From Desulfovibrio sp. (GTDB lineage Bacteria; Desulfobacterota; Desulfovibrionia; Desulfovibrionales; Desulfovibrionaceae): a stretch of 6,482 bases of DNA. A program made the position numbers and the translations under genes. The stretch spans positions 2,058 to 8,539 of the forward strand of contig JALHHV010000089.1 in assembly GCA_022837365.1 (NCBI GenBank), written 5' to 3'. A model generated the notes under the pieces. It did not search any database and had not been told where the DNA came from. It saw only the letters and a list, made by a program, of their open reading frames with translations. Shown here piece by piece: positions 4,880 to 6,482 of the stretch (positions are counted from its first letter, which is position 1; each line of letters opens with the position of its first letter).

Positions 4880-6477
4880 GCGTGAAGGACCTGCCCTGGC
4901 AGGTGGAGTGGAACAAGGACACCTGCACCCTGTGCGGGCGGTGTACCTCCGTGTGCCCGGTGAACGCCATCGAGCTTGCCGTGCACAGGAAGCGCGTGGT
5001 GGAAACCTCCACCGGCCTCATGCAGAAGCCGAAGAACAGCTATTCGGTGTTCCACGGCATCCGCCAGCGCACCGACGCGGCCTACGCCTGCATCGGCTGC
5101 GCCATGTGCACCATGGTCTGTCCCAACAACGCCATCCGTCCCATGCGGCTGGACGAGGGCACCACGCTGCGCTTCCACAACAACCGGGGGGGCCACGCCC
5201 GCACGCGCGGCGGCCGCCGCAACGCCCCGGACAGCCTGCTGGACCAGATCAAGTTCATCCGCATCTCCATGCTCACCGACCCCGCGCTGGACGCCGGGCG
5301 GCACGAGTTCGAGCTGCGCACCCTGCTGGGCCGCGTGCTGCCGCCCGAGCAGGGCCTGGCCGCCTTCCAGGACAACGGCTGGGTGCCCGCGGTGCGCGAA
5401 ATCTACCCGCTGGTCATCGGCTCCATGTCCTTCGGCGCGCTGTCGCCCAACATGTGGGAAGGCTTGCAGATGGGCGTGGCCTACCTGAACGAGGAACTGG
5501 GCATGCCCGTGCGCATGTGCACCGGCGAGGGCGGCTGCCCGCCGCGCCTGCTGCGTTCGCGCTTCCTCAAGTACGTCATCCTGCAGATTGCTTCCGGCTA
5601 CTTCGGGTGGGACGAAATCCTGCATGCCATCCCCCAGATGAAGGAAGACCCCTGCGCCATCGAGATCAAGTACGGCCAGGGCGCCAAGCCCGGCGACGGC
5701 GGCCTTCTCATGTGGCACAAGGTCAACAAGCTCATCGCCTCCATCCGCGGGGTGCCGCCGGGCGTATCCCTGCCCAGCCCCCCCACCCACCAGACCCAGT
5801 ATTCCATCGAGGAATCCGTGGCCAAGATGATCCAGTCCATGAGCATGGCCTGGGGATTCCGCGTGCCCGTCTACCCCAAGATATCCGCCACCACCACCGC
5901 GCGCGCCGTGCTGAACAACCTGGTGCGCAACCCCTACGCGGCGGGCCTGGCCATCGACGGCGAGGACGGCGGCACCGGGGCGGCCTACAACGTGTCCATG
6001 AACCACATGGGCCATCCCATCGCCTCGAACATCCGCGACTGCTACCACGACCTCGTGCAGCAGGGCTGCCAGAACGAGATTCCGCTCATCGCGGGCGGGG
6101 GCATCGGCAAGAACGGCAACCTCGCGCACAACGCCGCCGCCCTGATCATGCTGGGCGCGAGCATGGTGCAGGTGGGCAAGTACGTGATGCAGGCCGGGGC
6201 CGGGTGCGTGGGGTCGGAAATCGACCGGTGCAACATCTGCAACCTGGGCCGCTGCCCCAAGGGCATCACCTCGCAGGACCCCCGCGTGTACCGCAGGCTG
6301 GACCCGGAACAGGTGGCCGAACGGGTGGTGGACTTCTACCTGGCCTTCGACACCGAACTGCGCAAGATCTTCGCGCCGCTCGGCCGGTCCACCTCGCTGC
6401 CCGTGGGCATGTCCGACGCGCTGGGCATTGCGAACAGGGATGCGGCCGACCGGCTCGGCATTCAGTACGTCGTGTAG
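4843..6477 (+). CDS. Glutamate synthase, FMN-binding synthase subunit with an N-terminal double [4Fe-4S] ferredoxin domain (archaeal-type)
   Basis: This 544-residue protein should make glutamate from 2-oxoglutarate and the ammonia released by the partner amidotransferase, using electrons carried by iron-sulfur clusters and FMN. Residues about 20-105 form a ferredoxin-like domain with CTLCGRCTSVCP (28-39) and CIGCAMCTMVCP (83-94), each a CX2CX2CX3CP motif for one [4Fe-4S] cluster. Residues about 165-510 are the TIM-barrel glutamate synthase domain: SMSFGALSP (194-202), GEGG (228-231), KYGQGAKPGDGG (276-287), the SPPTHQTQYSIEE segment (312-324), DGEDGGTGAA (372-381) and the flavin-phosphate region IPLIAGGGIGKNGN (413-426). 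A cysteine-rich segment ending CPKGITSQDP (471-480) holds C455, C463, C466 and C471; it corresponds to the cluster-binding stretch of GltB but the spacing differs. There is no C-terminal GXGXG domain, so a separate gene for it may lie to the right. The protein is complete; its stop TAG is 6475-6477. Confidence 0.92.
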   Translation: MQPTAGITPSTLSVKDLPWQVEWNKDTCTLCGRCTSVCPVNAIELAVHRKRVVETSTGLMQKPKNSYSVFHGIRQRTDAAYACIGCAMCTMVCPNNAIRPMRLDEGTTLRFHNNRGGHARTRGGRRNAPDSLLDQIKFIRISMLTDPALDAGRHEFELRTLLGRVLPPEQGLAAFQDNGWVPAVREIYPLVIGSMSFGALSPNMWEGLQMGVAYLNEELGMPVRMCTGEGGCPPRLLRSRFLKYVILQIASGYFGWDEILHAIPQMKEDPCAIEIKYGQGAKPGDGGLLMWHKVNKLIASIRGVPPGVSLPSPPTHQTQYSIEESVAKMIQSMSMAWGFRVPVYPKISATTTARAVLNNLVRNPYAAGLAIDGEDGGTGAAYNVSMNHMGHPIASNIRDCYHDLVQQGCQNEIPLIAGGGIGKNGNLAHNAAALIMLGASMVQVGKYVMQAGAGCVGSEIDRCNICNLGRCPKGITSQDPRVYRRLDPEQVAERVVDFYLAFDTELRKIFAPLGRSTSLPVGMSDALGIANRDAADRLGIQYVV

Positions 6478-6482
6478 CGCGC

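Overview
The window is GC-rich, apart from two AT-rich islands, and looks chromosomal. It most resembles a sulfate-reducing deltaproteobacterium of the Desulfovibrio / Nitratidesulfovibrio group. This is inferred from the close resemblance of the NrfH and NrfA proteins to those I remember from Desulfovibrio vulgaris, from the many c-type haem motifs, and from the archaeal-type split glutamate synthase. No species can be fixed without a database search.

Layout from left to right. Positions 3-68 are the last 21 codons of a rightward gene, possibly a glycosyltransferase. Positions 69-581 have no convincing protein gene; they hold a 23-bp tandem repeat and several strong inverted repeats. A tiny rightward ORF (627-692, or 582-692 with an upstream start) encodes a single hydrophobic helix. 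Positions 693-954 hold a 29-bp duplication that runs into a rightward terminator hairpin, then a second perfect hairpin that probably ends the leftward nrf transcript. Positions 955-2992 are a leftward two-gene operon, nrfH then nrfA: the menaquinol-oxidising tetrahaem membrane anchor and the pentahaem cytochrome c nitrite reductase, here made as a lipoprotein. Positions 2993-3751 are a long divergent regulatory region with two AT-rich islands and several palindromes. Positions 3752-6477 are two rightward, overlapping genes for an archaeal-type glutamate synthase: the class II glutamine amidotransferase subunit, then a subunit with two [4Fe-4S] motifs and the FMN-binding synthase domain. The GXGXG-domain subunit and any NAD(P)H-dependent reductase subunit are not in the window and may lie beyond its right end.

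NrfHA takes electrons from menaquinol and reduces nitrite to ammonium on the outer face of the cytoplasmic membrane. The divergent genes encode parts of the enzyme that moves glutamine amide nitrogen into glutamate. The two operons therefore meet at ammonium, and their shared 760-bp upstream region is the natural place to look for nitrogen or nitrite control. I see no CRISPR array, tRNA, rRNA, integrase or transposase, and nothing that clearly amounts to an undescribed system. The points most worth following are the small membrane ORF, the unusual cysteine spacing in the synthase domain, the palindromes between the operons, and the duplicated sequence that can pair in two ways at the terminator.
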